From Haloglycomyces albus DSM 45210 (lineage in GTDB: Bacteria > Actinomycetota > Actinomycetes > Mycobacteriales > Micromonosporaceae), in the NCBI RefSeq assembly GCF_000527155.1, contig NZ_AZUQ01000001.1:2229615-2293614 (forward strand): 64,000 bases of DNA, in the 5' to 3' direction. Shown here piece after piece: positions 26,026 through 34,830 of this stretch. Every line of letters begins with the position of its first letter. The first letter of the stretch is position 1. The position numbers were made by a program, and so were the translations under genes. The notes beneath the pieces were generated by a model, which had not been told where the DNA came from, ran no database searches, and was given only the letters and a program-made list of their open reading frames with translations.

Positions 26026-26919
26026 TTAGGAGCTCGGGGGCTCCATCATCGAATCCATTGGATTGTCCTGCATCCAGGTGCTTACCGCCTGGGAGACGTC
26101 TTCGGATTCGTTGAGCGCGAAGTTCTCCAGGTCGGCCAGCTGCTCATTCGACATGGTGAACAGACGCAAGGCCTCCGCGAGATCGGGTTGGTCGGATGCG
26201 AAACCCGATCTAGTGAGAATATGCAAGGTCTCCACTGAATTCAGGGTATCGTACGGATCGATGAGGTCCCGCATGTTGAACGCCGTATACGCCCAATGCG
26301 GATGCCAGAGCGTTACCGCGATCGCCTCCTGTGATTCGGTGGCGGCTCGCAGGTCGGACAGCATTTCGGGGGTGGAGCTGGTTTTCAGTTCCACTTCGGT
26401 GAGATTGTAGGTGGGGATCACTTCGTTGCGCACGGCGGCGGTGAGACCGGCTCCCGGTTCAATGCCCGTCACAGTGCCGTCGAGAAGGTCCGCATAGGAA
26501 TCCAGTTCATCAATCGCATTGATGTCGGTTACATAGTCGGGAACCGCGATCGCCAATGAACCGTTGTCGTACCAGAAACTCAAGTTGTCAATCGAGTCGC
26601 CGTGTTTTTCCATATAGTCGGCGTGCGTGGAGGGGAGCCAACCGTCGAGGAAAAAGTCGACGTCGCCGTTGGCGAGGTCGCGGAAAAGCGGTGCCGCGTC
26701 ATCGTATTCGACCACATTGACGGTCCATCCTGCAGCGGTTAGAGCCTGGCGCCATAGCTCAGTGACGACGATGGCCTCATCCCAGTTGATGGAGGCGATG
26801 GTGAGGGAGTCCTCGCCGACGGGAATGGTCTCATCACTGCCCGAACCGGTTGCGCAAGCGGCGGAAGCGCCGGCCAACGCTCCTGTGGCGGTGAGCAAAA
26901 CTGTGCGTCGGTGCATCAT
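26026..26919 (-). CDS. Glycine betaine/proline-type ABC transporter binding protein (second copy)
   Basis: A 297-residue lipoprotein of the OpuAC/ProX fold. The N-terminus HRRTVLLTATGALAGASAAC has a lipobox ending at Cys and a twin-arginine-like start. Mature motifs include INWDEAIVVTELWRQAL, DFFLDGWLPSTHADYM, GIEPGAGLTAAV and VTLWHPHWAYTAFNMRDL, with the tryptophans expected for a quaternary ammonium cage. It is clearly related to the binding protein just upstream but well diverged. A hairpin separates the two genes, so this one may be expressed at a different level. Ligand choice (betaine, choline, carnitine, ectoine) cannot be read from sequence. Confidence 0.9.
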   Translation of the reverse strand: MMHRRTVLLTATGALAGASAACATGSGSDETIPVGEDSLTIASINWDEAIVVTELWRQALTAAGWTVNVVEYDDAAPLFRDLANGDVDFFLDGWLPSTHADYMEKHGDSIDNLSFWYDNGSLAIAVPDYVTDINAIDELDSYADLLDGTVTGIEPGAGLTAAVRNEVIPTYNLTEVELKTSSTPEMLSDLRAATESQEAIAVTLWHPHWAYTAFNMRDLIDPYDTLNSVETLHILTRSGFASDQPDLAEALRLFTMSNEQLADLENFALNESEDVSQAVSTWMQDNPMDSMMEPPSS

Positions 26920-26943
26920 TCTCTATTCTTTAGGCAGTAAAAA

Positions 26944-26979
26944 CGGCAGTGAAGGATTGCCATCAATCCCTCACTGCCG
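26944..26979 (-). terminator. Intercistronic hairpin between the two binding protein genes
   Basis: CGGCAGTGAaGGATT (26944-26958) pairs with 26965-26979 with one mismatch and a 6-base loop. It sits in the 75-base gap between the two binding protein genes on the minus strand. It may act as a partial terminator or protect the upstream messenger end. Confidence 0.65.
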
Positions 26980-26994
26980 GTCATTATATGACGA

Positions 26995-27936
26995 TTACTT
27001 GGTGAGTTCCTCGAAGGGGTTGTCCTGCAACCACTCCAGCACACCGGCAGCGATGTCGTCCTCGTACTCTTCGCCTTCGAAGACGACGCGCTCGAGGTCC
27101 GCCAGCTGCTCATCGCTCATGTAGAAGTTCTGCATGGCGTCAGCGATTTCGGGGAAGTCCTCTCCGAATCCGTCGCGCGACAGATTGTGGATTTCTTCGA
27201 CGTCACCGAGAGCGCCCTCGGGATCTTCCAGGTCCTTCAGATCGTAGGAGCTGTATGCCCAGTGCGGCTTCCACAGCGTCACTAGAATCGGCTCCTCGTT
27301 GCTGATGGACGAGTCAAGACTTGCCAGCATGGCCGAGGTGGAGGAAGTGACGTGGTTGAAGTCCTCCAAGCCGTAGGTCGGAATGACCTCTTCGTCGGTG
27401 GCCGTGGCGAGGCCGGAACCTGCCTCGATGCCGGTGATCTTTCCGTCGAAGAGATCGACATTGTCTGGTAGATCTTCCAGGCTGTCGACTTCATCTACGT
27501 ATTCAGGTACGGCAATCGTCAGCTTGGCGCTGTCGTACCAAACGCCATGTTGCTCCAACGAGTCGCCGTACTCATCCATGTAGCTGGCGTGAGTGTAAGG
27601 CAACCAGCCATCTAGGAACAAGTCGTAGGTTCCATCCGACAGACCCTGGAAGATGACACCTGCATCGGACATTTCGTGCATTTCAACGTCGTATCCGGCC
27701 TCTTCAAGCGCCATGCTCCACATGTGGCTGGTCACGACGTTCTCATCCCACGTGCCCAGATAGGCCAGATTGATTTCACCTTCCCCTTCGGGGATATTGA
27801 AACCGGCGTTCGCCATCTTGTCTTCGTCGACGGAGTCGTCGTCTTCACTTTCGACGTTGCACGCTGCCAAGCTAGTGGCCAGCATTCCTGCTGAGCCGAG
27901 GGCAACGGCACTACGGAAAAATGAGCTGCGTTTCAT
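26995..27936 (-). CDS. Glycine betaine/proline-type ABC transporter binding protein (first copy)
   Basis: A 313-residue lipoprotein of the OpuAC/ProX fold, with signal peptide and lipobox LAAC near residue 25 and a strongly acidic region just after it (ESEDDDSVDEDK). Motifs are AYLGTWDENVVTSHMWSMAL, DLFLDGWLPYTHASYM, GIEAGSGLATA and LVTLWKPHWAYSSYDLKDL. It delivers compatible solute to the OpuAB permease encoded 26 bases upstream. The acidic mature protein fits life at raised salt, an inference only. Confidence 0.92.
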   Translation of the reverse strand: MKRSSFFRSAVALGSAGMLATSLAACNVESEDDDSVDEDKMANAGFNIPEGEGEINLAYLGTWDENVVTSHMWSMALEEAGYDVEMHEMSDAGVIFQGLSDGTYDLFLDGWLPYTHASYMDEYGDSLEQHGVWYDSAKLTIAVPEYVDEVDSLEDLPDNVDLFDGKITGIEAGSGLATATDEEVIPTYGLEDFNHVTSSTSAMLASLDSSISNEEPILVTLWKPHWAYSSYDLKDLEDPEGALGDVEEIHNLSRDGFGEDFPEIADAMQNFYMSDEQLADLERVVFEGEEYEDDIAAGVLEWLQDNPFEELTK

Positions 27937-27961
27937 TTCTCATCCTTTCTTTCTGCTTCGG

Positions 27962-28873
27962 TTAGCTGTTGGCAAGGCGTTGTGCACGGGCGACCGGCGT
28001 GCGGTCGGACAGGCCCTGCGAGACACGGTCGAGGAAAATGGCCAGGAAGGCAACGGCGAGACCGGCATTGATGCCGTCCTCAACCCTAACGTGGCTGAGC
28101 GCGGAGTTGATTTCTTGACCCAGTCCGTCGCCTCCGACCAGACCGGCAATAACCACCATGGACAAGGACAGCATGATGACCTGGTTGAGACCGGCCATAA
28201 TGGTTGGAAGCGCCAGCGGGAGTTTGATACGGGTCAGGATGCTCCAGGGGCTGGCACCGAATGCTTGTCCTGCCTCAATCGTTTCTTTGTCAACCTGACG
28301 GATGCCGAGCTCGGTAAAACGAACCCCGGGAGGCATGCAGAACACGATGGTGGCGATCATTCCGGGGACGACGCCAGGACTGAAAAGGATAACGACGGGA
28401 ATGAGGTAGACAAACGCTGGAAGCGTCTGCATGAAGTCCAGTACGGGTCGGATCATGCGACTGACAGTCGCATTGTGTGAAGCCCAGACGCCCAAGGGAA
28501 TGGCCAGAACAGTTGCAACCACTGTTGATATGAACACCATGGCCAGGGTCTCCATCGTGGCATGCCAATAAGGAGTCCAGGCAATGACGAAGGCGAAAAT
28601 ACCCATGCCCAGTCCGAGTTTCCACGACCGGCAGGCCCAGGCAACGAGGGCCAGAATGATGATCATGATTCCACTGGGGAGATAGGTGAAAACCTGGACA
28701 AGGCTATCAAACATCCAGGTCATTCCGTCAGTGATGCCGTTGAAGAGCGGGGCCCAGTTCGTGTCGAGCCACTTAACCAGCTGATCACCCCACTCACCGA
28801 ATTTCATCTCGGGAAGCGGTTTCCAGACGTAGGTGTAGAACCAATCGTGGAGGTATTGTACGAAATCGCTCAT
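27962..28873 (-). CDS. Glycine betaine/proline-type ABC transporter permease
   Basis: A 303-residue permease of the ProW/OpuAB kind, with six or more membrane helices. It has the EAA-type coupling loop DKETIEAGQAFGASPWSILTRIKLPLALPTIMAGLNQ, which docks on the ATPase. The N-terminal region (WKPLPEMKFGEWGDQLVKWLDTNWAPLFNG) is the usual extracytoplasmic prefix of this group. Its start overlaps the end of the ATPase gene, so translation is coupled. Confidence 0.93.
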   Translation of the reverse strand: MSDFVQYLHDWFYTYVWKPLPEMKFGEWGDQLVKWLDTNWAPLFNGITDGMTWMFDSLVQVFTYLPSGIMIIILALVAWACRSWKLGLGMGIFAFVIAWTPYWHATMETLAMVFISTVVATVLAIPLGVWASHNATVSRMIRPVLDFMQTLPAFVYLIPVVILFSPGVVPGMIATIVFCMPPGVRFTELGIRQVDKETIEAGQAFGASPWSILTRIKLPLALPTIMAGLNQVIMLSLSMVVIAGLVGGDGLGQEINSALSHVRVEDGINAGLAVAFLAIFLDRVSQGLSDRTPVARAQRLANS

Positions 28874-29922
28874 TATGCATCACTCTTTTCGGAGCTGGGG
28901 CCATCACCGTCGTCGGGTGATAGCGATTCGAGGATGCGCTGCTGTGTGATCATGCCGATGGCGTCCTCGGAGTCGTCGACCACCAAAAGCGGGTCGGTCG
29001 TGGACGCGGCGGTCTCAAAGAGCTCGGTGACGGGAGTGCCGGCTTCAACCGTTTCGAATTCGCCGGTATCGGTACTGGCTGCGGGCTCCATGATTGTTTC
29101 CGCGGTGAGGACGCGGGAACGATCGACGTCCGCGATGAACTCCGAAACGTATTCGTTCGCCGGGTGAAGGAGTATATCCTCGGCGGTACCGATTTGGATG
29201 ATGCGACCGTCACGCATGATGGCGATTCGGTCGCCGATCTTCATGGCCTCGTTGAGGTCGTGGGTAATGAAGACGATCGTCTTACCTAGAGACGTCTGCA
29301 GATCCAGAAGCTGGTCTTGCATCTCCTGGCGAATCAGAGGGTCAAGGGCGCTGAAGGCTTCGTCCATCAGGAGGATTTCGGTGTCCGAGGCAAGGGCACG
29401 GGCCAAGCCTACACGCTGGCGCATACCACCGGACAATTGAGCGGGGAGTTTATCTTCCCAGCCGTCCAGCCCGACCATTTCAATGGCTTTACGGGCGTTT
29501 TCGTATCGTTCTTCCTTCGAATTCCCCTGGATTTCGAGGCCGAAGGCAACATTGTCCAAAACCGAGCGGTGGGGCAGTAGAGCGAAGTGCTGGAATACCA
29601 TACTGACCTTTTCGCGGCGCGTAGCCCGCAGGTCGGAGGCACTCAGAGAATTCACTTCCTCGTCGCCGATCTTCACCGAACCAGACGTGGGTTTGAGCAA
29701 TCCGTTCAGCATTCGAATGAGCGTGGATTTACCCGAACCTGATAGCCCCATAACCACAAAAATTTCGGCTGGAGCCACTTCAAAATTGGCATCGATGACG
29801 GCTGCGGTCACTTTTCGGTTCTGCAGCTCGTCACGGTGGATGCCGGTAGACAGTTCTTTAACTGCATTTTTGGCACCCTTGCCAAATACCTTATATAGGG
29901 ATTCGACCGTTATTGCTGACAT
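28873..29922 (-). CDS. Glycine betaine/proline-type ABC transporter ATPase with CBS domains
   Basis: A 349-residue OpuAA/ProV ATPase. Walker A is GLSGSGKST, the signature is LSGGMRQRVGLARA, Walker B is ILLMDEAFSALDP and the switch is VFITHDLNEA. After the ATPase domain come two CBS-type repeats (about residues 250-340, including DPLLVVDDSEDAIGMITQQRIL), which in OpuA sense ionic strength or c-di-AMP. ATG 29922 has AAGGAAAG just upstream; the longer frame to 30021 runs back through palindromes and is not used. First gene of the operon. Confidence 0.93.
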   Translation of the reverse strand: MSAITVESLYKVFGKGAKNAVKELSTGIHRDELQNRKVTAAVIDANFEVAPAEIFVVMGLSGSGKSTLIRMLNGLLKPTSGSVKIGDEEVNSLSASDLRATRREKVSMVFQHFALLPHRSVLDNVAFGLEIQGNSKEERYENARKAIEMVGLDGWEDKLPAQLSGGMRQRVGLARALASDTEILLMDEAFSALDPLIRQEMQDQLLDLQTSLGKTIVFITHDLNEAMKIGDRIAIMRDGRIIQIGTAEDILLHPANEYVSEFIADVDRSRVLTAETIMEPAASTDTGEFETVEAGTPVTELFETAASTTDPLLVVDDSEDAIGMITQQRILESLSPDDGDGPSSEKSDA

Positions 29923-29961
29923 GCTTTCCTTCCCCGGAACTAATTCCAGATCAGTATGGGG

Positions 29962-30056
29962 AATCGCTGTGCGATTTATTGTGCAAAACTCTTTTGCACG
30001 ACCCTTAATTGTGTTCGACAATTAACATGCGAATGTGCGTCCCCACAATTAATATG
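29962..30056 (-). promoter_or_regulatory. Cluster of inverted repeats upstream of the betaine uptake operon
   Basis: Three perfect inverted repeats lie within 64 bases: AATCGC-tgt-GCGATT (29962-29976), GTGCAAAA-ctc-TTTTGCAC (29981-29999) and TTAATTGT-gttcg-ACAATTAA (30005-30025). A further ACAATTAA half-site starts at 30045, within the repeat ACAATTAATATG (30045-30056), similar to 30018-30029. They are 40-135 bases before the ATPase start. They may be operators for an osmotic or betaine-responsive repressor, or RNA stems in a 5' leader. No promoter could be assigned with confidence. Confidence 0.55.
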
Positions 30057-30204
30057 TAGGGGCGCAAGGCGATCCGAATGAATATTGCGAACGTTCTTAT
30101 GAGCTTACCGCAAAGTAGAGCTGAAATCATGTCCAATGGTGGTGATGGGAAAATCACGAAAGGTGACGATCCTGCGCACGGCTCCACCTGTTAAGGGTTC
30201 GTTA

Positions 30205-31197
30205 CTAAATCGCAATTGACATGAGAGTTGAGGCGCGACGTGAAATACAGTCCAGATCCGAGTCGGAGACCCCGAGGGTGCGAGCCAGATCATACTCGTG
30301 GGCGATAGACGTGCCCAGACGCAGTGGGGAGTCAGTGCCAAGGACAACGTCTATATCCTCATTCAGGAAAGTATGAATGGGATGTCCCGCGGGTGAATCC
30401 ACCATCCCCAGTAGAATTGCGGAGGTAAGGCATATTTCGACTGAAATCGACCTTTCCCGTATTTGTTGGAGGAAACGTTCGTCGCCTACAGCGTGGACTC
30501 CGTGACCGATCCGGCTGACGCCGTCCAATTGGAGAACAGATTCCATATTTGCATCTGTGAAGGCGCCGACGGGAACGGAGACCTCCAGTCCGGATTCCGC
30601 CGCAGAAGTGGCGAGAATGCGGCCGATCGACCAATCCGCTTCGGCCGCGTAGGGGACGTATAGAAGTTCGATACCAGCGAGGCCCTCGGATGCGGCATCG
30701 GGTAGAACGTCCGCTACCTCTTCGGCGGTCGGGTCCCAAAGATTCAGGCTCAACATGGCCCCGGCTTGAAAATCGGGATAGTCCCGCTGCACCTGTTTGA
30801 GGGCCAATTTGAAGTGTTCCATAAACGAGCCTAGAGCCACGGCCTCTTGGGGGAGTCGCAACTGGGTGAAACGGGCGCCCGCTGCGGCGGCGTCCTCGAG
30901 CGCGTCGGCGACGACTTCTTCAAATAGTGATGAAGAGACGTCTTCCATGTCGGTTGATGGAACTGAGAAGAGGTACTGGAGTCGAGCCAGGCCACCGGTG
31001 GGAATGTCGGACAAGCCTTCTCTGCGAGCGGGCCAGTCAATGGGGGCGGACGAGAGCAGGCCGTTGAGACGTGAATTCCACTCAACGTGCTGATGTAGAT
31101 CGAACAATTCCATTAGACGATAGTCACACCACAATCCCGTATAGCGCGACCTTTTTGACGCGTGTTCAGCCAGAAAAAACTGACCAATTTCCGACAT
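30205..31197 (-). CDS. Adenosine-deaminase-like protein with altered active site
   Basis: About 300-330 residues of the adenosine deaminase TIM-barrel family. Conserved are the first strand HxH (DLHQHVEW), RIGHGVHA with its zinc-binding His, a CLTS segment where CPTSN is usual, and LGTDSPLRLG with the metal-binding Asp. The HAGE motif, which holds a zinc ligand His and the catalytic Glu, is replaced by PVGA. Normal adenosine deamination therefore looks unlikely. The start is uncertain: ATG 31197 gives the longest form, ATG 31113 (MELFDLHQ) fits the family better; neither has a good ribosome binding site. It lies upstream of the betaine operon on the same strand and is divergent from dxs. Confidence 0.75.
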   Translation of the reverse strand: MSEIGQFFLAEHASKRSRYTGLWCDYRLMELFDLHQHVEWNSRLNGLLSSAPIDWPARREGLSDIPTGGLARLQYLFSVPSTDMEDVSSSLFEEVVADALEDAAAAGARFTQLRLPQEAVALGSFMEHFKLALKQVQRDYPDFQAGAMLSLNLWDPTAEEVADVLPDAASEGLAGIELLYVPYAAEADWSIGRILATSAAESGLEVSVPVGAFTDANMESVLQLDGVSRIGHGVHAVGDERFLQQIRERSISVEICLTSAILLGMVDSPAGHPIHTFLNEDIDVVLGTDSPLRLGTSIAHEYDLARTLGVSDSDLDCISRRASTLMSIAI

Positions 31198-31452
31198 TAC
31201 CGTACATCAGGCGCGTGAAATGCAACAAGGTTGCCAAGCGTAATCCCGAACCGAGGACTCATCGCATAATGCTGGTCTCCGGATACAGGTTGAATACACG
31301 GCAGCACCGCGTGGGTTCGGCAGTGGCCGACGGGGAACATACCGCCCCTGAGCTCAGCCGACAGGGCGGTTGCGGAATATGTCGTCGTTCTGTGACACCC
31401 AATGGCATGTGCAGGGTCCCTTAGAGCGTCGCGCCCGATAGAATTGGAAACC

Positions 31453-33366
31453 ATGGATTCACCGCGCGACACCGAGCACGAGCAGCTCATGGAAGCCATA
31501 TCCGACGTGGCCGACCTGAAACAGCTGGATACGGACCGGCTACCGATGCTGGCGGAGGAGATTCGCCGATTTCTCATCGAAGCAGTATCGAAGACCGGCG
31601 GTCATATCGGTCCGAACCTCGGTGTCGTGGAGCTGACCATCGCCATACATCGAGTCTTTGATTCCCCGGACGACCCGGTCATATTCGACACCGGGCACCA
31701 GTCGTACGTGCATAAGATCCTGACCGGGCGCGCCGACATGTTCGACGGGCTGCGTACTCGCGGCGGTCTCACCGGCTATCCGAATCAGAACGAGTCCCCC
31801 CACGACTTCGTGGAAAACTCCCACGCCTCTACCTCACTGTCCTATGCCGAAGGACTGGCGAAAGCCGCGTGCCTCAAGCAATCGGGAAACCACGTCGTGG
31901 CAGTCATCGGTGACGGGGCGCTGACCGGGGGAATGGCATGGGAAGCGCTCAACAACATCGCCGCACGCGAAGACCTGCCGCTGATCATCGTGGTCAACGA
32001 CAACGGCCGCTCCTACGCGCCCACAGTCGGCGGCCTCGCGAAACGCCTGACGGGCCTACGGCTCGACCCGTCCTACGAGCCGACCTTGGACAAACTCAAA
32101 AACCACATCGAATCGATTCCCGTGGTGGGGAAGACAGCGTACTCCGCCTTGCACGCGGCCAAGACCGGTTTGAAGGACGCACTGTCGCCTCAAGGCATGT
32201 TCTCTGACCTCGGCTTGAAATACGTGGGGCCAATCGACGGCCATGACCTGGGTGAGCTTACCGAAGCGCTCGAGAAGGCCAAGAACTTCGGCGGCCCGGT
32301 ACTGGTACACGCTCTCACCGAGAAAGGGCACGGCTGGGCTCCCGCCCGAGCCGATGAGGCCGAACAGATGCACGCCCCCTCGGCGGCGTTCGACCCCATC
32401 ACCGGCGAATCGCTCAAGGGCAAAAAGACCCGATGGACGAACATTTTCAGTGAAAGCCTGATCGAGCAGGCGGAACAGGACGAGCGGATTGTGGCTCTCA
32501 CCGCCGCCATGCCCGGTCCGACCGGGGTCGCGGCTCTGGCCGAGCGCATGCCCGATCGCGTATTCGACGTCGGAATCGCCGAACAACACGCGACCACCTC
32601 GGCAGCCGGACTCGCTTTGGCCGGAATGCACCCTGTGGTCGCGGTATACGCCACTTTCATGAACCGGGCCTTCGACCAGGTACTTCTGGACGTCGCCATG
32701 CATCGACTTCCCGTGACGTTTGTCCTGGACCGCGCGGGAATCACCGGACCCGACGGGCCCAGCCACTATGGAATGTGGGACCTTTCGCTGTTCCGCATGG
32801 TGCCGGGCCTGAAAATGGCCGCTCCACGCGATGCCGCCACCCTGCGGACCGAATTCGCCGAGGCGGTCGCGGAGGAAAACGGCCCCACCATGCTGCGCTT
32901 CCCAACCGGGGGAGTTCCGGAAAACAACCTCGACGCGCTCGATCAGCGACACGGACTGGATGTCCTGCACCAGGGACAGAAACCCACCGTCCTGCTCTTC
33001 AGCATCGGTGCCATGGCCCCGGTCGCCCTACGGGCCGCGGAACTTCTAGAGGAACGCGGACTAGGCGCCGTCGTCGTCGACCCGCGGTGGGTGGATTCGG
33101 TCGGCGAAGACGCGGTCAAATACGCCGCCGAATTCGATCTCGTCGCCTCCATTGAAGATGGAGTGCGAGAGGGCGGATACGGCGATACCCTGTCGGCCGC
33201 CATGCGCGATTACGGCGTGACCGTACCCTTCCAGGACTTTGCGGTACCCAAACGATGGATCGGCCACGGTACTCGAGCGGAGATTTTGGAGGAGATCGGC
33301 CTGACTCCTGAAGCCGTCAGCGAATCCATTGCTGCTAAACACCGAACCGTCGATCCGGGAAAGTAA
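31453..33366 (+). CDS. dxs: 1-Deoxy-D-xylulose-5-phosphate synthase
   Basis: DXS (about 637 residues) condenses pyruvate and glyceraldehyde 3-phosphate using thiamine diphosphate, the first step of the MEP isoprenoid pathway. Markers are GHIGPNLGVVELTIA, DTGHQSYVHKILTGR, the ThDP/Mg site VIGDGALTGGMAWEALNN, DVGIAEQHAT with the catalytic Glu, and FVLDRAGITGPDGPSHYG. ATG 31453 is chosen for length; ATG 31489 is possible, since neither has a strong ribosome binding site. No other MEP gene is in the window. Confidence 0.95.
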   Translation: MDSPRDTEHEQLMEAISDVADLKQLDTDRLPMLAEEIRRFLIEAVSKTGGHIGPNLGVVELTIAIHRVFDSPDDPVIFDTGHQSYVHKILTGRADMFDGLRTRGGLTGYPNQNESPHDFVENSHASTSLSYAEGLAKAACLKQSGNHVVAVIGDGALTGGMAWEALNNIAAREDLPLIIVVNDNGRSYAPTVGGLAKRLTGLRLDPSYEPTLDKLKNHIESIPVVGKTAYSALHAAKTGLKDALSPQGMFSDLGLKYVGPIDGHDLGELTEALEKAKNFGGPVLVHALTEKGHGWAPARADEAEQMHAPSAAFDPITGESLKGKKTRWTNIFSESLIEQAEQDERIVALTAAMPGPTGVAALAERMPDRVFDVGIAEQHATTSAAGLALAGMHPVVAVYATFMNRAFDQVLLDVAMHRLPVTFVLDRAGITGPDGPSHYGMWDLSLFRMVPGLKMAAPRDAATLRTEFAEAVAEENGPTMLRFPTGGVPENNLDALDQRHGLDVLHQGQKPTVLLFSIGAMAPVALRAAELLEERGLGAVVVDPRWVDSVGEDAVKYAAEFDLVASIEDGVREGGYGDTLSAAMRDYGVTVPFQDFAVPKRWIGHGTRAEILEEIGLTPEAVSESIAAKHRTVDPGK

Positions 33367-33477
33367 ACGGTGCCGTCCGAACCAGGGTGACCGGTAGACG
33401 ACGGATAACGTCATCGTTTCATCATGCGGCAGAACTTGTGGGACAGTGGCGATATGGGGGACGGGGATACGGTAGGC

Positions 33478-33843
33478 ATGGACGCCAAAGACCTATATCG
33501 GAGCTGGATCGAGCACCTCTGGAACGGCCCGAGCGATGCGGACGCGCTGCGGGCCGCCGCTGCGCGTATTGTGACCGCTGACTTCGTGGGACACTGGCCC
33601 GGACGTGACGTCCGGGGGTCAGAACGATTGGCCGAGCTAATCGCAGAGGCTAAGACCATGTTTAGCGGCCTCGCTTTTCAGATAGAGGTCCAGCCTCTTG
33701 TGGATGCCGACATGGTTTCTGCCCGATGGAACGGAGCCGGAACAACCGTCGACGGAAGTGTAACGCGCTTTTTCGGTAACGATATTCTGCGTGTTCGAGA
33801 CGGTCGATTCTGCGAGTACTGGGTCGCCACCGGCGAAGTGTGA
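33478..33843 (+). CDS. SnoaL-like / NTF2-fold protein
   Basis: About 121 residues with the layout of the SnoaL-like NTF2 fold: DLYRSWIEHLWNG helix, FVGHWPGRDVRGSERLAELI, VQPLVDADMVSARWNGAGTT, and a final FFGNDILRVRDGRFCEYWVA. Family members are cyclases, isomerases or simple ligand binders, so no reaction can be assigned. Several in-frame starts exist; ATG 33478 with a GGGGA about ten bases upstream is preferred. It follows dxs by about 110 bases and is closed by a strong terminator. Confidence 0.7.
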   Translation: MDAKDLYRSWIEHLWNGPSDADALRAAAARIVTADFVGHWPGRDVRGSERLAELIAEAKTMFSGLAFQIEVQPLVDADMVSARWNGAGTTVDGSVTRFFGNDILRVRDGRFCEYWVATGEV

Positions 33844-33904
33844 GGGTGCCCCGGCTCGAGTCCTGCGCGTTCCGTACCGATAGACCGAACGAGTACGCAT
33901 AGGC

Positions 33905-33934
33905 AAAGGCGGGGTCGAATACGACCCCGCCTTT
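33905..33934. terminator. 13-bp hairpin terminator between convergent genes
   Basis: AAAGGCGGGGTCG (33905-33917) and its exact complement (33922-33934) around a 4-base loop. It lies between the SnoaL-like gene (plus) and the lysozyme-like gene (minus), with A on one side and T at the other, as for a bidirectional terminator. Confidence 0.85.
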
Positions 33935-33957
33935 AACGTTATGACGTTGATTGGGAT

Positions 33958-34830
33958 TTAAGCGGCTGAGTGGTAGGCGTCCACCACTTCATGAGCCATG
34001 TCCTCCCACTGCGCGTACGCGTCCGGGAAGGCCGATACCTGGACGGCCTGTGCGGCCGCTGCGATCGACATGTCCTCCCAGCCGCTGACCTGCTGTAGTG
34101 AACCGTAGAATTTATCGGCCGACGTCTTGACGTCCATGAGCTCCTCGACCGAGCCCCATCCCATCGAGGGGCGTTGCTGGAAGATGCCGACGGAGTCGTG
34201 GTCTTCCCAGTGGACCGAGGAATTGGTGTGATCCCAGCTTTCGGGGACGTCGTTGGAGGCCGCGTTGTACATCTTGGCCTCTTGCATGGCCGTGGCAAGA
34301 GCGACGGCTTGGCCGCGCTCGCTGATGCCCTTGTCTTCTCCGGCTTCGATGATCGTGACGGCATTGGCCAGCTGTTCATCGTCGAGCCCGGCAACGTTGT
34401 GCAGGGTAACGGTCTTGTCGTCGGAGGTCTCGGCCTTGTCCGCGCCGGAGTCTTCGGACTTTTCGGTCTTATCGGAGTCGTCGGATTCGGATTTTTCATC
34501 CTTTTCCTCGCCCTCGACTTCTTCCGAGGCGCCTTCACCGGAGGCTGCCTCCTCGGAGGCGGTTTCGGACGTGGCCGGTTCGGTGTGGTCGGAGTTGGCC
34601 AGGGCCAGCGTTCCGGGGCCACCAATGCCGATGAAGGCGATGGCGGCAGCGCCGGTCATGACGGCCTTTTGTTTGGCCTTGGGTAGAGCTTTGAACTTGT
34701 CGAAACTGAGCAGCGAAAGGCGGGAACGCAATGATGCGAAGATACCGGCCTGTGAGGTTGTCTCGCTGGTTTCGTTGTTGAGTTCGGTTTCCGTGGATTT
34801 TTTGCTTGAGTTTTTCTCGAATGAACGCAC
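33958..34830 (-). CDS. Secreted or membrane-anchored lysozyme-like cell wall protein
   Basis: A 290-residue protein. A polar N-terminus of about 50 residues precedes one hydrophobic segment (AVMTGAAAIAFIGIGGPGTLALA). Next come a long Glu/Ser/Asp-rich linker (about 80-140) and a C-terminal domain with AVALATAMQEAKMYN, HDSVGIFQQRPSMGWGSVEELMDV and FYGSLQQVSGWEDMS, AAQAVQVSAFPDAYAQWE. That domain is common in actinobacterial wall proteins and resembles lytic transglycosylases; the Glu of MQEAKM is the likely catalytic residue. Muralytic activity is inferred. The acidic linker probably spans the wall. Confidence 0.78.
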   Translation of the reverse strand: MRSFEKNSSKKSTETELNNETSETTSQAGIFASLRSRLSLLSFDKFKALPKAKQKAVMTGAAAIAFIGIGGPGTLALANSDHTEPATSETASEEAASGEGASEEVEGEEKDEKSESDDSDKTEKSEDSGADKAETSDDKTVTLHNVAGLDDEQLANAVTIIEAGEDKGISERGQAVALATAMQEAKMYNAASNDVPESWDHTNSSVHWEDHDSVGIFQQRPSMGWGSVEELMDVKTSADKFYGSLQQVSGWEDMSIAAAAQAVQVSAFPDAYAQWEDMAHEVVDAYHSAA

